Shown piece by piece: positions 42,673 through 54,034 of a stretch of DNA of 64,000 nucleotides. The DNA lies in assembly GCA_009193035.1 (NCBI GenBank), contig SWDT01000103.1:248001-312000 (forward strand). Direction: 5' to 3'. Positions within the stretch are counted from its first letter, which is position 1. The number at the start of each line of letters is the position of its first letter. The notes beneath the pieces were generated by a model. It was not told the origin of the DNA. It did not search any database and saw only the letters and a program-made list of their open reading frames with translations. Made by a program: the position numbers and the translations under genes. The stretch comes from Halicephalobus mephisto. Its lineage: Eukaryota; Nematoda; Chromadorea; Rhabditida; Panagrolaimidae.

Positions 42673-45600
42673 TTATTTATTCATATCTTGAATTCGGGCC
42701 TCCTCAAGGATGTGCTTGAATGAGAAAGGCTGGAATGGGTACCCCAAGCCGAGGAAGAACTTGCTCTGGAACTCAACCCTGAAAAATAATTTTAAAAAGT
42801 CGAGAAATCCAAGTTGGATATTTACCAATGAAGACGAAGGGCATGGAGGAAAGCTGATAACCCTTCCATTAGTACTAAGATGGAGAAGGTCAGGACGGCG
42901 AAGAAGAAGAAGATGACGAACATCACAATTACTCCTTGAATCCCGTCCACAGCGAAAGCCTGACCCAAGACCATATGCCATAGTACTTCGGAGAGTTCTG
43001 AAAAAAGTTACAATAGAGGTGTTATATACGGATAAAAGTCGTAACAAACGGAAAATACAACTATTGCGTCATTTTTGCCGCAAGCGTAAATTTTAACAAA
43101 AGTTACAGGATAATTGCTACAATTTGCATGAATATTTGATATTTGTGATGAAAATTGTATCATTTTTCATAAGTTATGTTAATCTTCATGCAAATATTAC
43201 TAAGCTTTTCGTGATGGATTGCTACATAAAAGTTATAAAATCTATAGTGACAAACTGCTACATAGAAGTTATGAGATTTGCTATAACGAACTGTTACATA
43301 AATATTATGATATTTTCCACAGCAAAATGTCACATAAAAGATAAGACTCTCCATAATGAAATAGTATATGAAAAGTACACGGTTTTTCATGATAAATTGT
43401 TACATAAAAGTTACGAAATCTTCCGTGATGTACTTTCGCACAACAGTTAAGAGATCTGTTATAAGAAACCATTACATAGAAGTTATGAGACCTGTTATAA
43501 GAAACCATTACATAGAAGTTATAAGACCTGTTATAAGAAACCATTACATAGAAGTTATGAGACCTGTTATAAGAAACCATTACATAGAAGTTATGAGACC
43601 TGTTATAAGAAACCATTACATAGAAGTTACGAGACCTGTTATAAGAAACCATTACATAGAAGTTACGAGACCTGTTATAAGAAACCATTACATAGAAGTT
43701 ACGAGATCTTCCGTAACAAAACCACCACGTATTTGCAGCATACAGAAGTAGCAATTTTTTCATATATGAATGACTTACGAGCATGAGCAAGAGATAAAGC
43801 CCATAATCGAAGATAAGAAGCTGTGTGAGAGACACATCCGAGCACATACTCGATAGTATGGATAGCTTGATGAACCATGATATCTCCAAAACTTTCATCG
43901 TGTTCCTCATGAGCGTGTTCAGTATGTTCTTGTTTCATTCCATTACCATTTGTTAATGCAACTTCTGTTTCTTCCGTGTTCATGTTGATTCTGACGCTCA
44001 TATTGTCTCCAACAGCACGACGGGCTTTTCTTTGTTGCATCAATATGTAAACTGGCTTCCCGAAGAGCATAACTGGAATACAGAGAACAGCTATGATAAC
44101 CAGCAGAGCTTCAATGAGGCTCTGTCCTGGATACCACTGATTCAAGTAACAAGAGTTAAAAGTAGTTCCATTCGGAGTGTTTCCTTCAACGAAACCAGCA
44201 GTCCTTTCTTTGAACATAAACATGTTAATTAACCCGATCTGAAAGTTACTTTATAGTTCGTCAATAACTAATTTAGATCCGTTTTACGTAGCTTTTGTTC
44301 TTTAGAAGATTTCAGATATCTTTAAAATCAAACAAAGTATTCATATGATAGTAATTAATGATAAAGATTGACCGTCTCCAGAATCCTTTCTTGAAGCACG
44401 ACTTTGGAAGTCTATCCCAAAAAGCTGTATCTCAAAATGTATATCTTCTTCAAAAAGAATCTGATTAAACTTCATCTAGTAGATCTATGAAGTTTCAAAT
44501 TTCAGAATCCAAGGTTTTCAAAGCTAATTTTCTAGTTTCGTTTTAGATTTCGGATTTACGAATCCGATTACAGTATTCTAACTACTTTCCAATTCTAAAG
44601 ATATAGGAAATTTCGCTCCAAAAAGTCCGAAAATAAACTTTAAAAACATACCAAAAGGGATGGAGCACAATTGGATCCAGGATACCATTGACCGAAAACA
44701 TACTGGGGTACTGTCCAGAAGAAAATCCACTTCAAAATGATTTGTAAGCAGAGATAAATGAAAATTGCTGCCATGAAGATTATCTGTGGAATGAATACTG
44801 TCAAAATTTCGATTTTCGATTTGAAAAACCGATAATTGTTCAATGAAAGAAAAACGCCAAAGGTCATTTGAGCAATACCGGCAATTACGGAAAGTTTCAT
44901 CTTCATAGAATTCAGAAAATTCAACTTGTTATTGTCTGCCATATTCCAAACAGGATCAAGTCCGAAAGCATAAGGACCGGCGTCGTGTTGGTATGCAAAT
45001 TCTGGAGGAAGAGTAAGAAACGATTCTTTTCCTTCTGGTGTTTCGTTATCCCATTTAATCAAATCACTCATATTATATGGGTTCTTCCAAGAAGATTGGA
45101 AAATGTTCACCGACTTTGCAAATATGTCATTGTAAACAAATCCGGCATGGATACTGAACAATCCCATGAGCAAGATTATATATCGACCACCGAAGAACAT
45201 TCCGAAAATTTCGTCATTTATCTGTCGAGCAATTAGGTTTTTTTCACGAAGAACCAAATACAGTCCTGCCAGGAACATCAGCATGCCGTGTCCGAAATCC
45301 CCGAACATACAGGAGAACAAAAACGGAAAAGTAATAATAGTATACGGTGCAGGGTTGAGTTCCATATAACTGGCAATACCGTAAGAATCTACAATTCCCT
45401 GGAATACAGCGGTGAATTTATTCGTTTTGTTGTAAGTTGGTGGAGTTTCGTTTGTAGTCAAAACGTTCAGAATCGGCTTGACTGTTCCGCCGTTTTTCTC
45501 GACTCCTCGTTCCAGGGCTTGTCTGACGTCATCCAACTCATTCAACGGAATCCAACATTCAGCAACGAAGAATTTTCCGATTCCATCGAAAGTGAAGTAG

Positions 45601-48272
45601 TTCAGATTATGGTAGACAGACTTGTGGATTCTGACTTGTTTCTTCCAAGGATTCAAGTTCGCAGCAGTGGCGTTGAGGACCTTCATGGTGTGTTCGTGGG
45701 TCTGAGTCATGACTGTCTTCAGGTCCGTGATCTGGGACCGGACCTGAGTAGCCACGTTATGTCGTTCTTTGCTCGTTTTCGGACAAGTCGGATAAAGCCG
45801 AGCTTTGAAGCCCTCACAAATACGGTTGATCATGTTTTGAAGATGACCTCCATTGTGGAAGATAATGAAAACGGTCTTCTCGATCTTCTCTCCGGACTCT
45901 GGATCTTCAATAGGTTCCTCAATGTCGGAGTAACGAAGAAAAGCAGCTCGATGACAAGCACGCCAGATAATTCGCTCAAAAGCACTGATCCGATTTCGAC
46001 GGATAACTCCGACAGAGAATCTACAAAATCACATTTTTATGAAAATCATAAATTTTTTTACGAAATTATCTCGAGAAAACTTTTCCAAGTTCTTCGAAAC
46101 TACCGAAGTTTAAATTTTCAGTTTTACGTAATAGTTACTTTGTAATCTTACGTGATTTCGAAATCAATGATATATGAAAATCAAAAATAAATTTTTCAAA
46201 AAACTTTCTCAACACAAAGTTTTCAAAATTTTGTAGAAACTACAGTAGTTCACAATTTCAGTTTTACATAATAGTTACTTTGTAATCTTTAGTGATTTCG
46301 AAATCAATGATATATGGAAATCAAAAATAAATTTTTCAAAAAACTTTCTCGATTCGGAATTTTAGTTTTTAAAATCTACAGTAATCTATAATTTTGGTTT
46401 TCTATAATGACTATTTCGTAATTTTATACAATTTTAAAATTAACTTTTTATAGATATATTCTTTTTAGATAAATTTAGAACCTTCTAGATTACGGTATCT
46501 GGGGTACAAAATCCTCTATCCTTTTAAACAAAAAATTACACATTACGGTACTCATATATCTTCGGAAAATCACAACTTTTATTACAGTACTCCACCGAAA
46601 ATAAGTTTATTTTTTTGTGGAAGAAATTTAAAAAAAACCTACTTCATTTTCTCTTTTTCAGTTCTGAGCTGAATGCCTCCGGCATCGGCCTCGTTGGCTT
46701 GTTCGATTTCTTGAATAGCTTCGTCATCGATCCCCTGGAAGATAATTTTCGAAATTACCGTATTTCCTCTAAAATAAGTCCCCCTCCCCTTCTGGAAGGT
46801 GATTGAAAAAAAATAAGCTCCCCCTCCTCTAAAATATGCCTCCCCCCTCCTCCAGAATAAGCCTCCCCCACCTTCAGAATAAGCCTCCTTCCCCCTCTAG
46901 AATATGCCTTCCCCTCTTCTAAAATAAGCCTCCTTCCCTCTCCAGAATAAGCCTTCTCCTCCTCTAGAATAAGTCCCTTCTGGGAGGTGATTGAAAAAAA
47001 ATAAGTCTCCCCTTCCAGAATAAGTCCCTTCTGGGAGGTGATTGGAAAAAAATAAGTCTCCCCCTCCAGAATAAGTCCCTTCTGGGAGGTGATTGAAAAA
47101 AAATAAGTCTCCCCCTCCAGAATAAGTCCCTTCTGGGAGGTGATTGGAAAAAAATAAGTCCTGGGGCTTATTTTAGAGGAAATACGGTATTAATTATCGA
47201 ATAAACTAACCCCTTGGAAAAACCAATCGGTTTTTTCTAGAACAGCTTCCCATTCCTTGAGATCAAGGAAATTTTTTTTTAATCGGTCTTCACTTTCGGT
47301 CATATTCATGACGTCACGTTCCAAATCAGTCAAAGTTGATTCTAATTGATTCATATCATAGTGACTAACGGCATCGAAATTTTTCTCAATTACAGTATGA
47401 ACAGGAATATTTTCTTTTTTAATACTTTCTTCGAGATACCGTAATTTTCTTTCGAGTTCGGCAAATCTCCGGATATCTCTGACGAAAGTTCTTTGAAAAG
47501 CACTTACTTCTGGATTTAACTAAAAACACAATATGAATTAAATTTTTTATAAACACAAAAAAATCGTAATTTTAGGTTTTGTAACAATTATAAAATAAAA
47601 CAAAAATATAACAATTGTCACATTTTTATGAATATTTGACTTTTGTTACGAAAATTAAAAATAATAGTGACGATTTGTATTTCTTACTGGATCAAAAATT
47701 ATGTTTTTTTTGTATATTATAATTAATTAATTAATTTAAAAAAGTCAATTTTTTGTTGGAAAATTGCCAACTTTACATATAAAAAATCATAACTTTAGGT
47801 TTTGTAACAATTATAAAATAAAACAAAAATATAACAATTGTCACATTTTTATGAATATTTGACTTTTGTTACGAAAATTAAAAATAATAGCGACGATTTG
47901 TATTTGTTACTGTGCCAAAAGTTATGTTTTTTTTGTATATTATAATTAATTAATTAATTTAAAAAAGTCAATTTTTTGTAGGAAAATTGCCAATTTTACA
48001 TATAAAAAATCACAACTTTAAGTTCTATAACAATTGTGAAATCTAACGTAATCGTTACATTTTTGACTATTTGGCTTTTGTGACGAAAAGTACAGTAATA
48101 GTGACGATTTGTATTTATTGTTGTGCCAAAAGTTAATTTTTTTATAAACACTTACGTCCTTGAACTGAACACAGGGTTTTTTTCCGAGTTCGGCCACACA
48201 CGAAAAAGCCGCGTCTTTTTCGACGATGATCTGACAATAACGCATTTCTTCGGAACGGTATAAAGACCCCAT
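42673..48272 (-). CDS. vha-5: V-type proton ATPase subunit a (Vo), VHA-5 type
   Basis: Seven exons, complement of 42673–42778, 42826–42997, 43779–44238, 44652–46020, 46643–46734, 47211–47519, 48156–48272; 874 residues, all phases fit. Cytosolic half: MGSLYRSEEMRYCQIIVEKD, then LNPEVSAFQRTFVRDIRRF. Membrane half: TPPTYNKTNKFTAVFQGIVD, NPAPYTIITFPFLFSCMFGD, FGGRYIILLMGLFSIHAGFV, and HQAIHTIEYVLGCVSHTASY followed by LRLWALSLAHAQLSEV with the essential proton-channel Arg. Subunit a forms the half-channels of the Vo sector. N-terminal wording matches VHA-5 rather than UNC-32; VHA-5 works at the epidermal apical membrane in C. elegans. A TTGATTTTTAG upstream of the start may be a trans-splice site. 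Introns 1, 2 and 5 hold repeats. Confidence 0.9.
43450..43712. repeat. 36-bp tandem repeat in vha-5 intron 5
   Basis: Seven near-identical head-to-tail copies of a 36-base unit containing AGAAACCATTACATAGAAGT and GAGACCTGTTATA. The period is a multiple of three, so both strands read open; no coding function is inferred. The preceding 43050–43400 has degenerate relatives (AAATTGTTACATAAAAGTTA). Confidence 0.85.
44239..44651. other. vha-5 intron 4
   Basis: 413-nt intron between the exons ending APSLL and starting IGLINMF. It is less AT-biased than most introns here and has no recognisable repeat or gene. Confidence 0.5.
46756..47189. mobile_element. MITE-like element, TACCGTA termini (copy 2)
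   Basis: 434 bp in vha-5 intron 2. About 23 perfect terminal inverted bases beginning TACCGTATTTCCTCTAAAAT. The interior is a purine/pyrimidine-skewed tandem array (CTCCCCCTCCAGAATAAG and CCCTTCTGGGAGGTGATT, ~51-bp units in the right half). The first seven bases and the CCTCTA motif are shared with the element at 18324–18425. Confidence 0.7.
47540..48140. repeat. ~235-bp tandem repeats in vha-5 intron 1
   Basis: Three copies with AATTTTAGGTTTTGTAACAA, TGACTTTTGTTACGAAAATT and GTGACGATTTGTATTT. Same family as 34860–35300. Confidence 0.75.
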
Positions 48273-49857
48273 TTTTAAGGAAATTTGTCAAAACTCCGAT
48301 GATGAACCTAAAAATCAAATTCAGATCAACTTTTCGAAAACAGTACTTTGATTCCAAAAACTTTTTTTAAATTTCTGTTAGCTTAGATTGTTGAACAATT
48401 TCGAGTGAGTCAACAAGTTCTGAAAAATACAAAAACATCAAAAAAAATGGGGCAAATTTTAAAAGTTGCAAAAATAGAAATTTGGGCCTAATTATAATTC
48501 TCAATTTTATACAAAATTTAAAAAATTTAAAAAACAAAAAAATTAAAATTTAACAAAAATTCAAAATTTTTTAAATTAAAATTTAACTAAAATTCTAAAT
48601 TTAAAAGATTTAAGAAAATTTAGGCCTAATTATGACTTTTGATTTTATACGAAATTTAAAAAATAATAAAAATTTTAAAAATTTTAAAAAATTAAAATTT
48701 AACTAAAATCCTAAATTTCATATAAATTTTAAAAAATTTAGGCCTAATTATGACTTTTGATTTTATATAAAATTTAAAAAACAATAAAAATTTTAAAAAA
48801 CTTTAAAAAAGTAGAATTTAACTAAAATCCTAAATTTCATATAAATTTTTAAAAAATAAATTTTAAAAAATTTAGGCCTAATTATGACTTTTGATTTTAT
48901 ACGAAATTGAAAGAGAATAAAAATGAATTAAATACAAAAAGTACAAAACATATGAGAAAACATTTGAATAAAAAATTCAAACAATTCGACATTCAAGCCC
49001 ATGTTTTTACTTTGGAAATCGGCGATCAGTTTCTGATTTTCGGTCGCAGTTTTTACTAAGCACTGTTGATCGGACAGACGTCTGACTCGAGGGTTTGCGC
49101 ATCGTTCTTTTTTGCTAGAAGGGTTAGAACGACGTACGTCAATACACGATGGATAAAAACACGATATACCACGTTCGTCGAAGATCGGTCTTGATTGGTA
49201 ACTCGAAATCACTGCGCAATGGACTTACCCGGAAGAGTACTCGAGTAAACAGTTTTAAATTTTTAAATTTAAATATTCTAAAATTCAAAAATCCTTAAAT
49301 TTTTAAATTTAAATATTCTAAAATCCAAAAAACCCAAAATCAGAAAGTTTAAAGGTACAAAAGTCCAAAAATTTAAAAACTTGAAAATTTAGAAATCCGA
49401 ATATTTAAAAATTTTTTAATTTAAAAACCTAGAAAATTCAAAAATTTTAAAATTCTAAAAAATAAAAAACTTAGGGATTTAAAAACCCTAAAAAAATTCA
49501 AAGTTAAAAAAGTTTAAAATTTTAAAAATTTTAAAATTCAAAAATTCAAAAATTCGGAAATTAGAGGATTTAAAAATAATAAAATTTTAGAAATTTAAAA
49601 ATTTGGAAACTAGAGAATTTTGAAAATTAGCAAATTTTAAAATTAGAAAATTTAAAAAATTCGAAAATTAGAGAATTTTGAAAATTAGAAAATTTAAAAA
49701 ATTCGAAAATTGAAGAATTTTAAAATTAGAAAATTTAAAAAATTCGAAAATTAGAGAATTTTGAAAATTAGAGAATTTTAAAATTAGGATATTTGAAATT
49801 TCAATTTATTGTTGTAAGGAATGCAAATGGAATTAATTATATTATATTAAATTAATT
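48273..49857. other. vha-5 upstream / astacin 3' intergenic region
   Basis: 48480–48900 has repeats with TTAGGCCTAATTATGACTTT; 49260–49800 is a GAAAATTAGAGAATTTTGAA low-complexity tract. Between them (about 48950–49245) lies a non-repetitive GC-richer block with an open minus-strand frame, listed separately. Confidence 0.5.
48928..49206 (-). CDS. possible exon of unknown function
   Basis: Minus-strand frame opening behind an acceptor-like ATTGCGCAG and ending in TAA at 48928, about 92 codons, containing RPIFDERGISCFYPSCIDVR and CANPRVRRLSDQQCLVKTAT, then a hydrophobic end LFEFFIQMFSHMFCTFC. I do not recognise it. No start codon, no upstream exon and no donor partner were found in the AT-rich flank, although a GTAAGT lies 17 nt before the acceptor. 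It could be a gene remnant, a missed exon, or unique regulatory DNA upstream of vha-5. Confidence 0.2.
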   Translation of the reverse strand, partial: SSYQSRPIFDERGISCFYPSCIDVRRSNPSSKKERCANPRVRRLSDQQCLVKTATENQKLIADFQSKNMGLNVELFEFFIQMFSHMFCTFCI

Positions 49858-52800
49858 TCAACAAAATTGACAACTTTTTGCACATTTTTGTCTCATGTAA
49901 TCTTTGAAGATTGATTGAGTACACATTCCACTGTTGGCCCATCTTTCGCACCAAGATCTGCTGTCTTCGCAAGTGGATTTACATTTGTGACAACTTTTAG
50001 GACAATTTTCAGCCATAAATTTTTTGCTGAATCTGGATTCACAATGTCCACTTCTGGAGAGAAATTCACAATCTCTTCTTCGATCTCTACAGGAACCACT
50101 ACCGTTTCCTCCACTGATGACTCCTCCAGAAATATCGACTTCTTCATTTATGTTTTCTTCTGATTCTTTATTTGAAGTTTCTGTAGAATTTTTATTTTTT
50201 CTAAATTCCAAATCATCTGGAGACAAAGTTGTCGAAACTAAAAAGGATCAAAGTCAGATAATTCTCAAAAATCGAGAGGTCAATTTCCCTCTAGATTATT
50301 CAAACAAAGGAAAAACCGGTTCAGATTTGGTTGAAAAAAATAAACTTTGCAAAAACGCAACGAATTTCGAGGGTGCAATCCCGGAACGAAAAACTCTAAT
50401 TAATCGGTATACTGTAACTGAATATTTTTCAGAAAAATTTCAATTATCATTTTCGATTCTTGTTCTATCCTAAAAATAAACAATTTCGAAAGCGCAATCC
50501 CGGAATGAAAAATTCCAACGATCAATTAATTGACATACTGTAAATTTAAAAACAGCTTTTTTCTATAATTTTATTATTATTATTTTGTGGAACATTTTTC
50601 TTTGTTTTCACACGTTACTACTCATATATTAAAAAGTTCCAGTACTTTCCTGTTTTTCATGGAGTCCTAGAAAAAATTCCTAATCAGCAATTAAGTTCTC
50701 ACTACATGCAAAAAATAGGTACATGATATGTAATTTATCGATACATTACAACGGTTCTAACGTAGCAGATACATTGTATTCAATACATCGATGAATTAAG
50801 TTCATACCAATGCATTGTATTCAATATATAAATATATTAAAACAGGTCCAACTCATCGGAAACATTGTATTCAATACATCGATTAATTGAGTTCATACCA
50901 ATGCATTGTATTCAATATATAAATATATTAAAACAGGTCCAACTCATCGGAAACATTATACTCAATACATCGATGAATTGAGTTCATACCAATGCATTGT
51001 ATTCAATGTATCATGCATTAAATATAATGTATATGCCACATTAGAGCGTTTTAATGTGCTTTTTTCGTATGTATAATCAAAAAATAACTATATATGATTT
51101 GGAGTTCTTATCTTATTGTTATATATTTTTACTATTATTATTTAATGTTCCAAACTACTTCTCTGTATCATCTGCAATTTAGCAAAATTCAAACTTACCG
51201 AATTGCGAGCAATTGTAGAGTTTATTAATTTTGTACACATCAGTATCGCTGAATCCTGTTCTCTGCCCGATCTCGATCCCTTTTTTCTTGGGTTCTATCG
51301 TGGGTTTTCCGTTTTTACTAAAAGCAGTTGAGGCATAATGCATTACAGAACCGTAATCGTAAGCTGTGCCGAGATGATCAATCATGTTCAGAGAATATTT
51401 ATCGAATTGATCTAAAAATATAATTTATGCAAATTTGGATTTTTTGTACCTTGTAATCCAGCTTCGACGTTGTTCCAGTTTATCGTGACATAATCGTCTC
51501 TGTCTGCCCTACCTGGAAGGCCCAGTGTGATTCATAGACTGACAAAATTATGTAGATGTTATCGAATCATTTGTAGTAGAAGATAATGAATGAGTAATAC
51601 TTCCAGATTACGGTCTTTATTGCTGGATTCTGAGCGTAGTCTATGATACGATTGTAATCTAGCAAAAGTTGATATAATCGAGGGAAATCAATGTGTTTGG
51701 GTTATTTTTTCTGTCATTACAAAGATCTATATCAAAGTATATAATGGTTAATATCAACATCAAAATCGAATTAAATTTCCTATGCAACAATTAGATAACC
51801 CTGTCCGCTCAAATGTTCGAAGCATATTGTAGAATTTATTTTGATTTTAATGTTGACTGAGTTATTAAAAGGTTATGAGTAAACTGCACATTTGATGTTG
51901 ATATTAACCATTATATACTTCGATATAGGTCTTTGTAATGATAGAAAAAATAACCCAAACACATTGATTTCCCTCGGTTATAATCGACCTTTGCTGGATT
52001 ACAATCGTATCATAGACTACGCTCAGAATCCAACAGTAAAGACCGTAATCCGGAAGTCTTACTGATTCATTACGTTCCACTACAAATGATTCAACAGCGA
52101 TTGTGTGAACTCACTTTGTTCATGAAAAAATCCAACTGCATGCATTAATTCGTGAATAATAATCCCTTTCTGAATACAACCATCACCAAGGGACACTGGT
52201 TGTTTTCCACCAATGCGTCCAACAAGAGAGTAACACCCGTCATCAGGCACGATGTGGATGTAATCCTGATCCGCAGCTGATTTCGGAGCGAAATCTATGC
52301 AAGTGAGTTTTCGGTATTCTTCGATAGCTTCGGCGATTTTAGATCTACTGAAACTGGAATACTGTGACGAAATCGTGTAAGGAATCCTGCCATCTGTCCA
52401 CATGAGATAAGTCTGTCTCACGGCATTCCTCATGATCCCAGAAAATTCACTAGGATCAATTTCTCCGACGAAACTTTTTACTGTTCTGCCATTCAATCCA
52501 CTATTGACTAAATTTTAAAAAATGTGAAATAAACCAATTTTAAAACCTTTACCAATATCCCCTTCGAATCTGTTTTTATTGTACATCGCAGAATCATTCA
52601 CTTTTCCACCACCGGCACCGGGATCCATAAAGGCCCTAGCGTAAAAGAAATCCACTTCCGTCAGCTGAGTTTCCTCATCGGGAATAGATTTATCAAAATA
52701 CTAAAATTATAAAAATATATTTAAAAAGTACTAAAATTACAAAAATATATTTAAAAAGTACTAAAATTATAAAAATATATTTAAAAAGTACTAAAATTAT

Positions 52801-53041
52801 AAAAATATATTTAAAAAGTACTAAAATTACAAAAATATATTTAAAAAGTACTAAAATTATGAAAATATATTTAAAAAGTACTAAAATTATAAAAATATAT
52901 TTTAAAAATACTAAAATTATGAAAATTATTTTTTTTATTTTTATAATTTAATTTTTTAAAACTTACTTTATTTTCTAAAATTAAACAATTATTTAATCCA
53001 AAAATGAAAATCAAAAAAAATGCAAAAATTCGAATCTCCAT
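49858..53041 (-). CDS. astacin metalloprotease with two ShKT domains
   Basis: Six exons, complement of 49858–50237, 51199–51411, 51450–51512, 52115–52507, 52553–52700, 52967–53041; 423 residues. Signal peptide MEIRIFAFFLIFIFGLNNC; prodomain ending RFEGDIVN; the catalytic domain has HELMHAVGFFHEQSRADRDD (zinc site H193, H197, H203 with Glu194), the last four residues coded across an intron, and the Met-turn SVMHY. A Ser/Glu-rich spacer leads to two six-Cys ShKT modules (CRDRRRDCEFLSRSGHCESR...; CEDSRSWCERWANSGMCTQS...). This architecture is that of secreted nematode NAS proteins of the ShKT-bearing group. The function is extracellular proteolysis; substrate unknown. Intron 3 (51513–52114) is almost filled by a foldback element. 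Individual nas orthologue not assigned. Confidence 0.88.
50690..51070. repeat. second ATACATTG-type palindromic array (astacin intron 5)
   Basis: In the 961-nt last intron of the astacin gene. Three ~110-base units with ACATTGTATTCAATACATCG and TTGAGTTCATACCAATGCAT, flanked by ACATGCAAAAAATAGG (left) and GTGCTTTTTTCGTATGT (right), which are roughly inverted. Related to 40525–41105. Confidence 0.6.
51564..52092. mobile_element. foldback element filling astacin intron 3
   Basis: Two ~202-bp arms (51564–51765 and 51891–52092) are inverted copies with scattered mismatches; both contain GGGAAATCAATGTGTTTGGG (left) or its complement (right). The loop is ~125 bp. Arm ends lie about 50 and 22 nt from the splice sites. 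No coding capacity. Confidence 0.75.
52700..52930. repeat. 30-bp tandem repeat in astacin intron 1
   Basis: Eight copies of AGTACTAAAATTATAAAAAT plus ATATTTAAAA, almost the whole 266-nt intron. The unit contains CTAAAA, which on the gene strand gives a TTTTAG acceptor word in each copy. Confidence 0.8.
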
Positions 53042-54034
53042 GACCTTTGAAAATTTTAGAACAATGGACTTTCCGATGAAAATCCAATTTGCTTTCTTAA
53101 GTACGCCTGAGGGTCTAAGCTGCAATGATAGTGCCCGCCCCTTGACCGGACGATATTATTCCAAAAACACTATTCAACCTCTTTCGAAAAAAAATCAATG
53201 AATCACCGGATAAAAAAATTCAAAATTTTTTTCGGATTATGTTTTATAATTTTTAATAAACAAAATAATTCATTTTCGATACAGTACTGTAGAATTAGAA
53301 TTTTCTCATTTATTAAAAATTAACCTAGAGAGTTAGGTACCCCATGTACCGTAATCTTGAATTTCCTAAATTCTTCGAAAATATTTTTTAAATTTATCAT
53401 TTTAGAAAAAATTAAAATTACAGGTTACTGTATTTTCTAAAAACTTCGAAATTGCCTTCGAGACCATTTTTGAGTAAAATTTATTTTTATATTTTTTATA
53501 AAATTTTAAATTTTAAAAAAAATCAATTTTAAAACTTTTTTATTTTAATTAAAAAACTTCGAAATTCCCTTCGAGACCTTTTTTGAGTAAAATTTATTTT
53601 TATATTTTTATAAAATTTTAAATTTAAAAAAAAATCAATTTTTTTATTTTAATTGAAAAACTTCGAAATTCCCTTCGAGACCATTTTTGAGTAAAATTTA
53701 TTTTTACATTTTTATAAAAGTATGATTATTATGACTTTTAGTCATGAATTTAAAAAATGACCCTTTCTGGTCAATGTTTACTTAGGACTTGATCTAAATC
53801 CCCATTGTTTGCTCATCAAAGAAGAGGAATTGCTTTGTTCCTAAAAATCATTTTCCATATTTTCGGAAGTGTTTAAAATATTTTTATTCAAAAATAATTT
53901 TATTAAAAAAATACAAGGCACTTATTTGTCAAAAAAAATCACAATTAATTTTCAAAATGATGATATGAATTTAACTTTTGCTTTATAATCGATACGGAAC
54001 AATACCGGATAATCTCGTTGCAAAAGTTTCAATC
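53042..54034. other. intergenic, astacin 5' side / epsinR 3' side
   Basis: 53440–53730 has three tandem copies of the dispersed family (CTTCGAAATTCCCTTCGAGA, TTTGAGTAAAATTTATTTTT). The stretch next to the astacin start (53090–53160) is less AT-rich and may be its promoter. No gene is seen. Confidence 0.5.

Noticed and set aside
43450..43712. Regular 36-bp repeats resembling a CRISPR array
   Set aside because: The copies are head to tail with no spacers, lie in a eukaryotic intron and are simply a minisatellite.
43305..43910. 201-codon minus-strand frame through vha-5 intron 5
   Set aside because: It runs through the 36-bp repeat, whose period is a multiple of three, and picks up the wrong frame of the vha-5 exon end.
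45288..46145. 285-codon plus-strand frame
   Set aside because: Antisense shadow of the large vha-5 exon 44652–46020.
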